Notes under the pieces: model-generated
Database searches by the model: none
Told to the model about the DNA's origin: nothing
What the model saw: only the letters and a program-made list of their open reading frames with translations
Assembly: GCA_025786725.1 (NCBI GenBank)
Contig: JAHLTZ010000018.1
Location: 310,001 to 374,000, forward strand
Direction: 5' to 3'
DNA: 64,000 bases
Source: Syncephalis fuscata
Taxonomy: Eukaryota; Zoopagomycota; Zoopagomycetes; Zoopagales; Piptocephalidaceae
Made by a program: the position numbers and the translations under genes
Shown: piece by piece, positions 1 to 10,821 of the stretch
Layout of the letters: every line of letters starts with the position of its first letter
How positions within the stretch are numbered: position 1 is the stretch's first letter

Positions 1-87
1 TGTATTTACATTATTAAGTAGTAAAGTATAGTTTCTTTTCTTTTACACTTTATATCCATTAGTACTCTTTGCTAGTCTTTTGCTAAT

Positions 88-1852
88 ATGTCCTCGCGAT
101 TACCTACTAAAAATACTTCAGAGCGTGATCGTCCAGCTGAAAGAGGTAGAGTGGCGCGTTATTGGCCAGGAAGGGCGCCGACCAACCAGACGAACGAGTT
201 AACGGATTCCGAGTCTGAAAGCTCTGCGGATGAAGAACCAACAACGAGTAATGTACGCAGACCGGGACATAATATCAAAGTAGAAGTGCATGCTATACAG
301 AGTAGAGAACTAGCGCCTATTGAAGATCGTGCTCATTTAGTACGGGCTAGACGACGACAACAGCAACAAAGAGGTAGGTAGTATTTGTCAATAAATTGTC
401 CCATTAATATTTAAAGTAGAGGAAGAAGAAGAGCAAGAAGAAAATGATAAAGAAGAGGAAGAGGAAGAAGAAGGCGATGACGATGATGATGCGGCTCAAG
501 CACGGCGTCGTCAATTACTTAGACAACGTTTATTACAACGACGCCGAGAAGAACAACAACAACAAACTGAATCAGTAAAAGAGGAAGAGGAAGAGGAAGA
601 GGAGGAAGAAGAAGAAGAACCAAAGAATGTAGAGGCACAAGATGAGGCAAGTTAATGGTATAACAAGTTATTTATATCAATATTAAATGTGTTTATAGAA
701 TGAATATACAACGGAATATGAAACAGAAGAAGAGAGTGAAGAGGAAGCTGTTCTATTAAAGCCAGTATTTATACCAAAGTAATTATTATAACTAAATTAT
801 AATTGATCACTTATACCACCACTGTATAGAGTAAAACGTCAAACCATTGCCGAGAAAGAGCAATTGGCACAAGAATTGGAAGAAGCAGAAGCAAAACGAG
901 AACAGGAACGTGAAGAACGTCAAAAGGCTGCCCATCAAATGGTAGCTGATTTAATTAAGCGAGAAATTGAAGGTAGTATTTATAATGAATTAAATGGTAT
1001 ACATTATTTAACCTATTGTATTGATAATTAGCACCATTACAAGAAACCAATGTTCTTAATGATATCGATGATACAGATGACTTGAACCCAGCATCAGAAT
1101 TAGAAGCATGGAAATTACGTGAATTAAAGCGTATTCAACGAGATCAAGGAGAACAAATGAAGTAAGCGATTAAACACGCAAATGAATAAGCCTCTATATA
1201 TATTATATCGTATGTTAATTTTATTTTCTTTATAATAGACGTGAAGAAGAGGCAAGAGAGACGGAACGACGACGTGCTATGACAGATGCTGAAATCCTTA
1301 AAGAAGATGCTGAAAAGCTAAAAGCTGAACGAGAAGGCAAAAAGAATCATCAATTTACATTTATGCAGAAATATTATCATAAAGGAGCCTTTTATCGAGT
1401 AAGAGTTATAAATAATAGATTATTTAATAATAATAATAATAATAATAATATGTATTTGTATAGGAGGAGGGCGGTGAATTAATGGGACGTGATTATACAG
1501 CACCCACTCTAGATATGCCTAATGTTGAACTATTACCCAGTGTTATGCAAGTACGCGATTTTGGTAAACGTGGTCAAACCAAATGGAAACATTTAACAGC
1601 CGAAGATACATCAAATGTAAGTATATGGTTATTACTATGATCATCCTCATTATATATAAACTATAATATATTAATACATTTATCTATTTATCTATTTATC
1701 TATTTATCTATTTATCTATTTATCTATTTATTTATTAGAGAGAGGCGGGCTGGTCACAATCAAGTGATGTTAATCGACATATGCAAAAACGAATGGGTGG
1801 CATGAAAAGAACCGCCGAAACATCATCGGGTGGTAAAAAAAGACGCACGTAA
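88..1852 (+). CDS. MFAP1: MFAP1-like spliceosomal protein, 8 exons
   Basis: Homologue of microfibrillar-associated protein 1, a nuclear component of the spliceosomal B complex in other eukaryotes. Exons read 88-373, 417-646, 699-778, 830-972, 1032-1161, 1239-1398, 1464-1616 and 1739-1852. The order is an N-terminal Ser/Glu-rich region, two long Glu/Asp tracts, the family motif LLKPVFIPK at the end of exon 3, a charged coiled coil (KREQEREERQK), then EAWKLRELKRIQRD, FMQKYYHKGAFY and MQVRDFGKRGQTKWKHL, ending in a basic KKRRT tail. These match the conserved C-terminal half of MFAP1. Intron 2 begins GCAAGT, a GC-AG intron. Start chosen as the first in-frame ATG. It converges on the Nudix gene with about 137 bp between the stops. 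Confidence 0.92.
1679..1734. repeat. TCTATTTA octamer repeat inside MFAP1 intron 7
   Basis: About six to seven head-to-tail copies of the octamer TATCTATT fill the 3' half of the last MFAP1 intron, ending a few bases before the TATTAG acceptor. It is a simple tandem repeat and probably length-variable. Confidence 0.85.
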
Positions 1853-1988
1853 ATGTTATTACACACACACACACATATATATATATACGGTTTAAATGAT
1901 TGTTTATTAATAGATTTGGGATACAACACGTTTTATGTATCATGCTATAAATTGTGTTTATTTATATTGGTGTATGTGTGTATTAGCA

Positions 1989-2916
1989 TTAATTATGAGA
2001 ACCAAATAGTGCTATGCCATCAGCAAATGCTTGTAAACGTGCATCCACTGCCATACCTTCATCGATATAACCTAGACAATATTAATAATGATTATAATTA
2101 ATATTAATATTTATGTATTATTAGTTACCTTTTAATGTTTGTGAGAGTGTTGCTAGTGGCACGGTGACCACTTCGATATCCTCGCCTAATTCAAGCATGG
2201 GTGTAGGATTCTTGTTCTCTGGTCGTGTAGTATCGATTTCCATATAGACAAGTTGCATATTGGCCCCACTTAATCCTGGGTCACTATAGACAATAGGTGA
2301 TACATGAGTAACTTGACCGCTATAGCCTGTCTCTTCTTTAAGTTCACGTATCGCTGTTTGTTCAGCTGTTTCATTTGGATCAAGTAGACCTATTAAGAAT
2401 AGATGTTTACTATCGATGATTACGATGTTGCTTAACTATTACTAACCAGCAGGAAACTCGACACAAATCTTGCCAACTGGTGGTCGGAATTGGCGTACCA
2501 ATACAGTACGTCTATCTGATGGATTTGCTGCCTTTAGAATAGGTATAATGGCAGCAGCTAGTTTATTAATACCATTACATTAATATCAATAAAATAAGTA
2601 GTAGATTAATGAATGAATATACGATATAGACTAACTAGTTTACTTACCATCACATACACCTGTGCGTGTTCTACGATTAGCACTCTCCCATATCTATAAT
2701 TATTATATTATAATAATTATAATAATTATAATAGTATAATATTAGTCTATTAATTAGAATAACTAACTCTAGACTAAGTGGTAAGCATATCATTGTACTT
2801 ACGCGTTCGTTACCAGCGCGATCTTTGTATACAAGACGTCGGAGTGAAATCCATTTAGCGTCCGCGTCATTCAGTGGTTCACTACGTAGAACCTGTGCTT
2901 TATGTTGTTGCGACAT
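1989..2916 (-). CDS. NUDT5/YSA1-type ADP-sugar pyrophosphatase (Nudix)
   Basis: Nudix hydrolase of the ADP-ribose pyrophosphatase family, which cleaves ADP-ribose and related ADP-sugars to AMP and sugar phosphate. Reading leftward, exon 1 starts MSQQHKAQVLRSEP and contains KWISLRRLVYKD. A small exon gives WESANRRTRTG, then VLVRQFRPPVGKICVEFPAG, then the full Nudix box: G, five residues, E, seven residues, then RELKEETGY. Next come VYSDPGLSGANMQ and the end DARLQAFADGIALFG. Order and spacing match NUDT5. The ATG at 2914-2916 was chosen because homology begins there; an in-frame extension to about 3123 exists but is not protein-like. Cytosolic, with no signal peptide seen. Confidence 0.9.
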
Positions 2917-3257
2917 AAGACGACGAGATACTTGTTGATAAACTAGTGTAGAATAGACAAATCTAGCACGGAATGGACAACAGTAACAAAGAGAACAACG
3001 AGATAACAATAATGGTGACGCAATCAATAGTTTGTCACAGTTACTACTAATACTACTAATTCTCACCAAACTTAACATGTATTGTATATAGATATAGACG
3101 AGTATCGATGCAATATCAATCAATCAATCAATCAATTGGTAAAGAGGAGAAATAGATTTAATTTGGTTTATTCAGTGTCAAGCATATCAACGATCTATAA
3201 TTATTTGGTCTTTGTTGTATAAATGATCATTGTAACTATGACCTAATAATAGGAATA

Positions 3258-3608
3258 TTATTTAATTTTTGCCTCAGTAAATAGTACATGTTGGCGCACT
3301 AGAATACACATCGTCAAACATCAATTATGATATACATTATAATAGTAGAGTCAGTAGGTTACCTTTAGGATCGTATTTCATCATAGATAACTTGGGTGCA
3401 AGACGTGGACGGGAACGAGCATAGAAGAACCCAGTATTGGCCGTACTAAGTAATTTGACGAGAATCACGCTAGAATACACATTAATCTATGTTCGCGTCA
3501 CTCTCGCTTACTACTTACCGAGCCTTTGCCTTTTTTGCCACTACATAGTTGAAAAAGGTTGTAAAATAATGAGCTGTGACCTATTGTCGCTTATTGATAT
3601 TACTTACT
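3258..3608 (-). CDS. Mitochondrial large-subunit ribosomal protein bL33m, start codon split by an intron
   Basis: A 56-residue protein in four exons (3608 plus upstream leader, 3519-3540, 3363-3469, 3258-3298). It reads MAKKAKARVILVKLL, then STANTGFFYARSRPRL, APKLSMMKYDPK and VRQHVLFTEAKIK. This is the whole bL33 family, including the TGFFY and MKYDP motifs. The initiator is assembled by splicing: the leader exon ends in A before GTAAGT (complement of 3602-3607), and exon 2 begins TG after ATGTAG. Introns 2 and 3 share the identical 3' end ATGTGTATTCTAG. It functions in the mitochondrial ribosome. The gene is divergent from SPF27. Confidence 0.87.
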
Positions 3609-3720
3609 TGTTAGTATAGAGCAGAGATCAATAGAATGTTAAAAGAAAAAGGAATCGTTAATAATTGATCTAAATACAACACGTCTTTTCATTTTCACTT
3701 TCTATCGTTTAACTAAAAAC
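3609..3720. promoter_or_regulatory. Short divergent promoter between bL33m and SPF27
   Basis: Only about 112 bp separate the leader exon of bL33m from the SPF27 start codon. The two genes point away from each other, so this interval must carry both promoters. It is AT-rich and no clear TATA box was identified. Confidence 0.5.
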
Positions 3721-4732
3721 ATGAACAACACTAACCACACTTCTCAAGAAGTATTGCTGGACGCGTTACCTTGTAGGTCTATTACAACGCTATAGATTAC
3801 TATTATTATTATTATTATTTAACATAGATGTTATATAGATGTTGACCGTCAACTAGATGAAGAAGGTAACTATTGTTTATACGCTTTAAAAGCAGTATTT
3901 ACTGATGCTTACTAACTGACCTGTCATTATACGACTATATACACTATTAGGTGTACGTGAATCGGTAGAAAAGATGATTGAAGATGAACTAAAGACGTTT
4001 TCATTTGAGGAACGCGATCGATTGCCAGTATTCTCGGATAAAGCATTGGTGAGTGGCATATAGACTGGCTATACTACCATCCTTGTTAATAGTATTATGT
4101 TGTAGGCACCCTCTAAAGAAGGCGCAGTATGGAAGGCTACCCTGGATAGTATGACGGATAGTAAACAAAAGCTGAATGCATTGGATACACTACGTTATCG
4201 TATGCCTACCGAGCCAGATGATAATGATAATGATGTTGATCTGGCAACATGGCAAGCATTATGTGCATCCACTGAGACACAGTTACAGCATCAACATTTA
4301 AGGTAGAGTACTGTATAATAAAAGTTTTATATTTGCTAATAATGGATTTAATTGATTAGGCTGTGTAATCTTGAGTTGTTGCAGAAATTTGGTGGCAATG
4401 CCTGGCGTTTGCACAATTATCAAGTTGAAGGACAAGTTGATGCTATGAAGCGAACACTTGAAGCGGAAAAGGCCAAAGTTGTGACTGTAATCAACAGCGT
4501 AAAATGATGCAAGTAAGTGTATTATTGAATGAATAGTGACAGTTGTATAAATGCTAATTAATTAACTAATTATCATGTAGTTGGATGCTGGAGAGAAATT
4601 ACGTAAATTGGAAGAACAATGGCAAACATTAATCGGTCAGAATGCACATTAGAAGTGGCTTGTGCAGTATTGGAGAAAGAAATTGGCGATTGGCAGAAAT
4701 ACAAAGAGACTTTAACACAGTATCAAAAATAG
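3721..4732 (+). CDS. SPF27/BCAS2/Cwf7-like splicing factor, with two frame breaks
   Basis: Homologue of pre-mRNA splicing factor SPF27 (BCAS2), a subunit of the Prp19/NineTeen complex. Exons are 3721-3772, 3839-3865, 3951-4048, 4106-4302, 4360-about 4513 and about 4580-4732. Visible features are LLDALPYVDRQLDEEG at the N terminus, a middle helix region, ELLQKFGGNAWRLHNYQ, then NQQRKMMQ, EKLRKLEEQWQTL and VACAVLEKEIGDWQKYKE. Frame must shift by one missing base near 4488 (between VVTV and NQQRK) and again near 4650 (between GQNAH and LEVAC). Without these, stops truncate the conserved coiled-coil end. Because the protein is otherwise intact and the neighbouring ZW10 end has the same fault, sequence error is likelier than decay. 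Confidence 0.85.
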
Positions 4733-4856
4733 TAACAACAACAACAATAATAATAATAAGAGCATTAAGAACCGCGGTGTTAAATGGTATTAAATTGATC
4801 GAATGGATTTGTGTAATTGATCTATTAAAACTGATATATTCGAAATAAATGATTGT

Positions 4857-7800
4857 CTATTCCGAACGAGCAGTGCTTATTTCTTCTAAATTCTTTTTAC
4901 GAAGTGGTGTATCAGAGAATAGAGCACACAACAGAGTGGTTAATTCATCCAAGGAGAATACATCAAGTAGATGGGCCGGAATCGTTGCATAATATCGGCA
5001 AAGCTTAGTTCTAATAGTTCAACTAATTGACGGAACTTGGTCCAACTTGGTACATAATGAGGTGGTGGTGTCTATGATGCAAATTGTTATAATGTTATTA
5101 CACTAACCACAGCTGATTTATTAAACTATTTAACAACTTACCTGATGATGTTCTTTTGTTGTATCAGTCACAAATAGATTAGCTAGTTCAAATAACATTT
5201 GACATGCTTTATGCAACTGATAAGATTCATTAGCAGATATATCCGCTAATTTGAGAATATCATTGGTTATTCGCATAAGTAGACAATCGATTAATTGACC
5301 AATGGCACGATCATGTAATGGACGGGGTAGAGTGGACTGTTAACTAGCTATTAGTATAATGGCATTTAATAAACTTGCTAAATATGTTACTTACTTTCCA
5401 AACATCACTAAGTTTACGTAACTGATAGACAGTTTGTAGGATGGTTTGTTGGATCTTTTCATATCTTTCATTCTCACCCGCATCGTGTAGTCCATTCAAT
5501 TCATTATACGCTTCAAATAAGGCTTTTTGTTGATATGTCTATTAATTCGTATATATATATATATATATATATTGGTTAGTAATATTTAATGATTATGCTA
5601 ATCTATTAACAATTACCAATGTTCGATTAAAGTAAACTTGACCCAATTGACGAAGAAGTGGTACTAGATCGGTAAAATGAATGGCCAGTCGTTCTGTATC
5701 AGTCGGTAGATAAGAGCGATAGGTAAGATCAAGTACTAGCATTAGATGAGCTAGTAGCATGCAGTCATTGTGAAATTGCATAGCCAGTGCCGGTACACTT
5801 TCTAGAATACGTGATTGTTGCTGAGGTACAAGTGCTTGAAATAGCTCAGCCATTTGACGTACAGCAAGCAGTAATTCTTTAGCACTGCATAGCATCTTTT
5901 AGTATAATTCATATTAAGCATAGTTGTAATTACCCGTCAGGTGATGCTAGTTGACATGCTTCTTCCACAATCGTTTCAATAGCTTGTTTCAATTGAATGA
6001 TGGATGTGCTGACTAGGCATACCGGCATATTGAATGGATCCTGCGGTAGACATAATGTTCCCGGTGTGTTGCTGGCACGATTCTCAGTCAGTACCACAGC
6101 CTTAAACGAGTCTTCATTTGTATATCGTACTATATATACATATATACTAATTAATTAATTGTCAATAAATTATAGCCAACTTACATTGCCAAACTACATC
6201 TTTTAACTTGACACTTGTAAAATCATAGGTCGATAAAAGCTTTCGTGCTTGTTGCAAACAATGACGATGCTTTTTTTGTGCATAATACTTATCATTTTGT
6301 TTTGTAAACTGTATTAATTGACTATTTGGTCCAATATTAAATCCTATATAATAGCATGTTAATAAATATAATAGCATGTTAATAAATATAATAGCCTATT
6401 ATTTATAACTAATAATATACCTAATTCTTTAAAGCTATTTTCAAATTGGCGTGTTTGCTGATTAATTTTATCAAACAGTTTCAGCGATGCGCTATCTACA
6501 GGCAGTATGGCTTGCAGATAATCCGATACTAACAGTTCATAAAGAGGATTCACAATAGCAGTGCTGAATAGCAATCTAATCTGCCGCGATACCTCCTCAT
6601 TTTCTGATCTAGTCAATGTATTTAATATGAATTCAATTATCTTTTGTATATTTTTATACAATGTATCTATCATTTATGTTAATTAAATAGTATATAGCTC
6701 AATTTATAACCAACTATACCTGATTGCTCCACTACTTTATCAAATGCTAATGAGTTTAAAGATTCATCATTTAATTGTAAAGTTAAAACGTGTGTTTTGG
6801 CGTTCGATTGTTCATTCAAGCCACTGTTCTGTCGATGTAATAAAGGCTGAATCATATTACGTAGCAAAAGACGTACAATTATATCCATTCGAGTGGGTAA
6901 TGCATTCAAACGAAATAGAGCGTAAACAGTGTCATCAAGATGGCCTTTAATTGATACATCATCATCATCATTATTATTATTAAAAATAATTTAACACTTT
7001 TTAGTAATCTTAATTTACCTTGTTTTTGAATGTCTACAATTAATTCAACGCTCTTTCCTTCCGTATTGAAGCGAATCATTTTTGTAAAAGCCCCTTCAAT
7101 TTCATTCACCAAATTGTTATGTAATTGACGAATACGATCCTGACAATACCAATTAATTACTATACTTAATTCACATCTATCTACTTACTCGACATAGTGA
7201 AATGATATCAATTTGATCAATAGTATTGGCTTGAGAAAGAATTAATTGCTAATCATCATCAAAACAGTTATTATACAGCTAAAAGTGATATGGATAAAAT
7301 AACAATAGTAGCCGTTACAACTATTGCACTCTTACCATGGCATCCAAGCTATCGAGTGCATTACAAAACTTCATAGCGGTTCGAGCTATTTGAAATTGTT
7401 CTAATTGCTCTTGAAACTTTGATATAATAGTAAATTATTTGTAATTATTTGAGTTTTTGCTGTCGTTTACCTTGGACAACAATTGAAGCATTTGAATAAT
7501 GCTATTTTCCTGTTCAATATCCTTTTCAAGCGTTGTTTGTTGTTGCAACACTTGGACAAGTTCATTTTTGATTCCATTCTAGAACATTAATAAGATATAC
7601 ACATAAATAGACGCTTATTTGATTTATCAACATATTTACCGTGCCATCCAATGGTAAAGCAAGTGTATTTGCTTGTCCAAATAAATCGGCCAGTTCCCCA
7701 GCCAATTCGGTCGATGTACTTAGTAGCTGCTGTAATGAGTCAGCATTATTGCTAATTAGACCAACCAGCTGATCCTGCAATATGACGTGGTGAATAAGCA

Positions 7801-8001
7801 ATAGGATTCTATTACTATTGGGTGGTTTAGTTAGAGTCTACTTACTGAGATCTCTCCCATTTCAACGTTAATCTGAGCAATACAACTCAGTAACGAGGCA
7901 CGGTCAGCCGTCTGGCCACTAAACGACGAGTCATCACTGGGAGAAGACGACTGCAAGAGATGCGTGACAAACTGTTGTTGTAATTGCGTATTCGCTGGCA
8001 T
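4857..8001 (-). CDS. ZW10-like tethering/kinetochore protein, many exons
   Basis: Resembles ZW10, which in animals serves in the RZZ kinetochore complex and in the NRZ complex that tethers Golgi-to-ER vesicles (Dsl1 in yeast). The start MPANTQLQQQFVTHLL is at 7999-8001. Coiled-coil exons follow (LVQVLQQQTTLEKDIEQE), then the mid-region NDKYYAQKKHRHCLQQARKL, which matches the conserved ZW10 block, then AMQFHNDCMLLAHLMLVLD and a C-terminal FSLDELTTLLCALFSDTPLR. More than ten short exons are needed. The C-terminal block lies one frame away from the upstream LLELSFAD, so one base appears to be missing near 4995. Family assignment rests on scattered motifs, so confidence is moderate to good. It converges on SPF27 with about 125 bp between stops. 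Confidence 0.75.
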
Positions 8002-8738
8002 TATGAAAGAAAGTCACCTGTGTTCAAATAGTTCATGGTCTTCCCTTTTATGTTTGATGAGATCATTGTTGAAAACCTGATTCAATATAAATTTGATTTT
8101 ATATTATTTTGTTTCCATATCTATTGTTTAAGATGCATAGATAAGTGTAGTCTAGTAAACATAGAACACAGCTTATTGCAATTATTAATAAAACAATCAA
8201 TGTTTAATAAGATTTTATACAGCGTCGTAAGCAATTTACAAAGTGGCTGGTTAATATTATTAAGTAAATCAATAAGTCCTATTGAACAACACGTGTATTG
8301 ATATTCAATACATATAAAATATATTTCAGTAACCAATCAATAATTATACACGGATACGGATATAATGATAAATATAGATACAATGTCAATGCCAAATACA
8401 TTTAAATATCGCTTATTTCCATGCTATCCAATAAATAATATCAATGTATACAAGTATAACAGAAGACAAACGGTAAATGATATAACCAGTGGATAATATT
8501 GCTAAAATAGGCATACATTGTTTAATATACTGTTGGCTTTGAATTAAGAATTTGCAAACGCAACTCGATGCGCTAACACAATTCAAAATCCCAAATGTCA
8601 TTTTCATCAAATTAATGTCATATAATGCATTTTTACAACAGGATTATCTCTGATTATTATGTCGTATTTTATTTATCTACACTGAAGCTAGATATACAAG
8701 ACTGGTATAACCTAGCGAGCACAATCCAGTATTTTGCA
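8002..8738. other. Intergenic, no supported gene
   Basis: AT-rich interval between ZW10 and the leftward secreted-peptide gene. It contains overlapping short open frames on both strands. The best is a 65-codon leftward frame at 8413-8610 with a hydrophobic C-terminal half, but nothing distinguishes it from chance. It may hold the 3' UTR of the gene at 8739-9144. Confidence 0.5.
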
Positions 8739-9144
8739 TTATTCTATAAACAAAGAATTAATAAAATTGATGTTCAAACCCCATGATTTGTTATCGGGAA
8801 TGTCGTTATGCAAAGGCCAATTGCTAACTGTGATACCTGCATCAGCATTTGGTAGTACCGTGTTAAAATGAATAGTCTATTTTATTAAACAATCTGTAAT
8901 GCCGAATTTAATGTATATGCAAATCAATCAATATGATTTATAGCTAAGTAATTGCAGCCAACTTATCTATAGCATAAAACACTTTTAAAAAGACGCAAAT
9001 ATACTAGATCAAAATTGATAATATACTGAAGCTATATGTTACTTTGAATAGCATACATGCAGATGTTGGGGCAAGTTTTTCGGTAAAAGCGACAGCAAAG
9101 GCGCAAAACAAAACAATAGCAAAGGCACAGTAATTCATTGCCAT
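8739..9144 (-). CDS. Small secreted protein, two exons, unrecognised
   Basis: Exon 1 (9043-9144) encodes a clear signal peptide, MAMNYCAFAIVLFCAFAVA, followed by FTEKLAPTSACMLFK. A phase-0 intron (8877-9042, GTAACA to AATAG) leads to exon 2 (8739-8876), TIHFNTVLPNADAGITVS, then NWPLHNDIPDNKSWGLN and INFINSLFIE. The total is 79 residues, about 60 after cleavage, with one cysteine in the mature part. No family is recognised. Support comes from the signal peptide, the in-frame splice and the protein-like composition of exon 2. The gene is divergent from the secreted-peptide gene beginning near 9391, and the two seem to share one short TATA-containing promoter. An effector-like or extracellular role is inference. 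Confidence 0.6.
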
Positions 9145-9270
9145 TGTTGTAGAATCAATAAATTTAGCTTATATTGTATGGCCTAGTTGTGTAACAGCAT
9201 GGTGAAAGCCGATATATAAACCTTTACTGTATAAATACCAGATTATTGGTGTTACCAGCTTGTCTGTTTA
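9145..9270. promoter_or_regulatory. Divergent promoter with TATATAAA element
   Basis: The octamer TATATAAA at 9213-9220 (TTTATATA on the other strand) lies about 70 bp upstream of the leftward start at 9144 and about 50 bp before the first ATG to the right at 9271. A second TATAAATA follows at 9230-9237. The position suits a shared promoter for the two secreted-peptide genes. Confidence 0.45.
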
Positions 9271-9390
9271 AATGTTAAACAAATTAAAACAAAGAGCTAG
9301 GCTGCATATCATCACGTTATCAGTGTGTTGGTATACGTGTGCCTCAAGTCATCATGTGAATGTATCGCTATTGGCTCACACTACATTTCA

Positions 9391-10821
9391 ATGGTATAGT
9401 CCATACACTACAGCCTATTGACATTTCAGCATAACCATAGGCTTAAATAGACCACGCAATACACACAGCTAACCATTGCACCACAATTGCACTCTCTTTC
9501 TCCAAGTATTCACCACTATCTACTTTATACCAATTATATTCTATTATCTGTTTTATTTGTTTGTTTCAACAAATCAGAATCAACATAAAGCGTCCTATTG
9601 CTGTCGTCTGTACCATCGTCGTGGCTTTTGTGGCCAACATAGCCATGGCAGATGCTAAGCCAATGCTAGTTCGTCGTGGTAGGTTGCAACTACGATGCTC
9701 AATTAATTAGTTACTCAATCAAATACTTTTTGTAATACCAAACTGAATTTGATAGCCTGTAAGTGATTTTATAAATCCTTAAACATGCTAAATACATATC
9801 GCCCACTATACGTGTTTAGTAACTTATATTGATAGTTTGTAAGTAGCTCCATCTATTAATTAGTTATATAATAACCATATGCCATTCACCTTTTTGTGAT
9901 TAATAATTTGTATTAATAAAGAGTAAGCAGCGTTGTATATTAATTTAATTATATACCAACAATTTTGCATTTACTTTGCGTGCTCAATAATGTGCATTAA
10001 TAGAGCGTAAGTAACGTTTTACATTAACTAATTATATACTAAATTTATGCTGTTTACTGTGTGTACTCAATAATATGTATTAATATTTTGTAAGTGGTGG
10101 TTTAGCTTAACTAGCTATATGCTAAGATATTTCATGCACCATGTGTGCCAATGATTTGTATTAATAGCAGGTAAGTGGCGGTGTATAGTAATGGGCTATA
10201 TATTAATCATGTTTCATGCGCTGTGTTTGTTCAATAGCCTGTATTAATAGGCGGTAAATAAGATCGTATATTGATTAACTATCATTAGCTAATCCGATAT
10301 TTGTACGTTGAATGGTTTTTATTGATAGATGGTAGGTGAGACTGCATATTAAGCTACTATGTTCTAATCATAAACCATGCATTGTGCGTTTTTAGTAAGA
10401 TATTTTTATAGAATGTAAGTGGAGCTGTATGGAAATTGGATAAATGTTAATTATATATTATACATAGTATGTAGCTAGTAATTTAATGCTAACAAACAGT
10501 AAGTGATATTTCACACCATCTAATTATGTACTAATCATATACTGTTACTGAACATTTTAATGGCATTTGCCGATAGATGGTGAGATAAACTGCATAATAG
10601 TTAGCTATATACTAATTAAACGAACTTTACTGTATACATCTATACCATGAAATAACTAGCATAATTTAAAACATTAGCATGTATAATCATTAGGTTACCG
10701 TTTCCACTACGTTAGATATATATATATGGCAAGAAGCAAAATCATTTGACAAATGCCGTTTAGTCCATTCACATATCAAGCTCCAGCCAATGCTCCGGGT
10801 TATTCATATTTCAATCAATGA
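9391..10821 (+). CDS. Putative secreted peptide gene containing the micro-exon/intron array; start and splicing unresolved
   Basis: An open segment ending at 9678 encodes a signal-peptide-like stretch (KRPIAVVCTIVVAFVANIA, then MADAKPMLVRRG) and stops at a GTAGGT donor. The position expected for the initiator is ATA (9585-9587), not ATG. A candidate start is the ATG at 9391-9393, immediately followed by GTATAG, spliced to the AAAG acceptor before CGT at 9591. A plausible last exon starts at 10764 after CCGTTTAG and reads SPFTYQAPANAPGYSYFNQ to a TGA at 10819-10821. Between them lie thirteen intron-like units (see the repeat entry). The phase left by exon 1 (one base) does not match the last exon (two bases), and joining all triplets in exon 1 phase gives an early stop. 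The exact transcript therefore cannot be stated, and it may be a decayed or non-standard gene. No family is recognised. Confidence 0.4.
9679..10763 (+). repeat. Tandem array of 13 intron-like units separated by 3-nt spacers
   Basis: Donor-like hexamers begin at 9679, 9759, 9839, 9923, 10007, 10090, 10171, 10254, 10332, 10415, 10499, 10580 and 10681. They read GTAGGT, GTAAGT, GTAAGT, GTAAGC, GTAAGT, GTAAGT, GTAAGT, GTAAAT, GTAGGT, GTAAGT, GTAAGT, GTGAGA and GTATAA. Spacing is 78-84 bp except the last (101 bp). Most units carry a mid-position TATACTAAT-like branch motif and end in TATTAATAG or GATAG. Exactly three bases then precede the next donor: CCT, TTT, AGA, AGC, TTT, CAG, GCG, ATG, AAT, ACA, ATG, CAT. 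Three acceptors have lost AG (before AGA, the second TTT, and ACA). The rest of each unit has diverged strongly, so the splice signals are the best-kept parts. Confidence 0.85.

Noticed and set aside
1279-1482. Stand-alone 67-codon frame
   Set aside because: It is exon 6 of MFAP1 read through its intron, not a separate gene.
4492-4508. A 17-nt GT..AG segment in SPF27 that would restore the frame if removed as an intron
   Set aside because: Far shorter than any credible spliceosomal intron, and removal would delete the conserved NQQ residues. A missing base explains it better.
9271-9420. A 49-codon frame starting at the first ATG after the TATA box, with a hydrophobic stretch
   Set aside because: Too short, has no matching splice into the signal-peptide exon, and is likely an upstream frame by chance.
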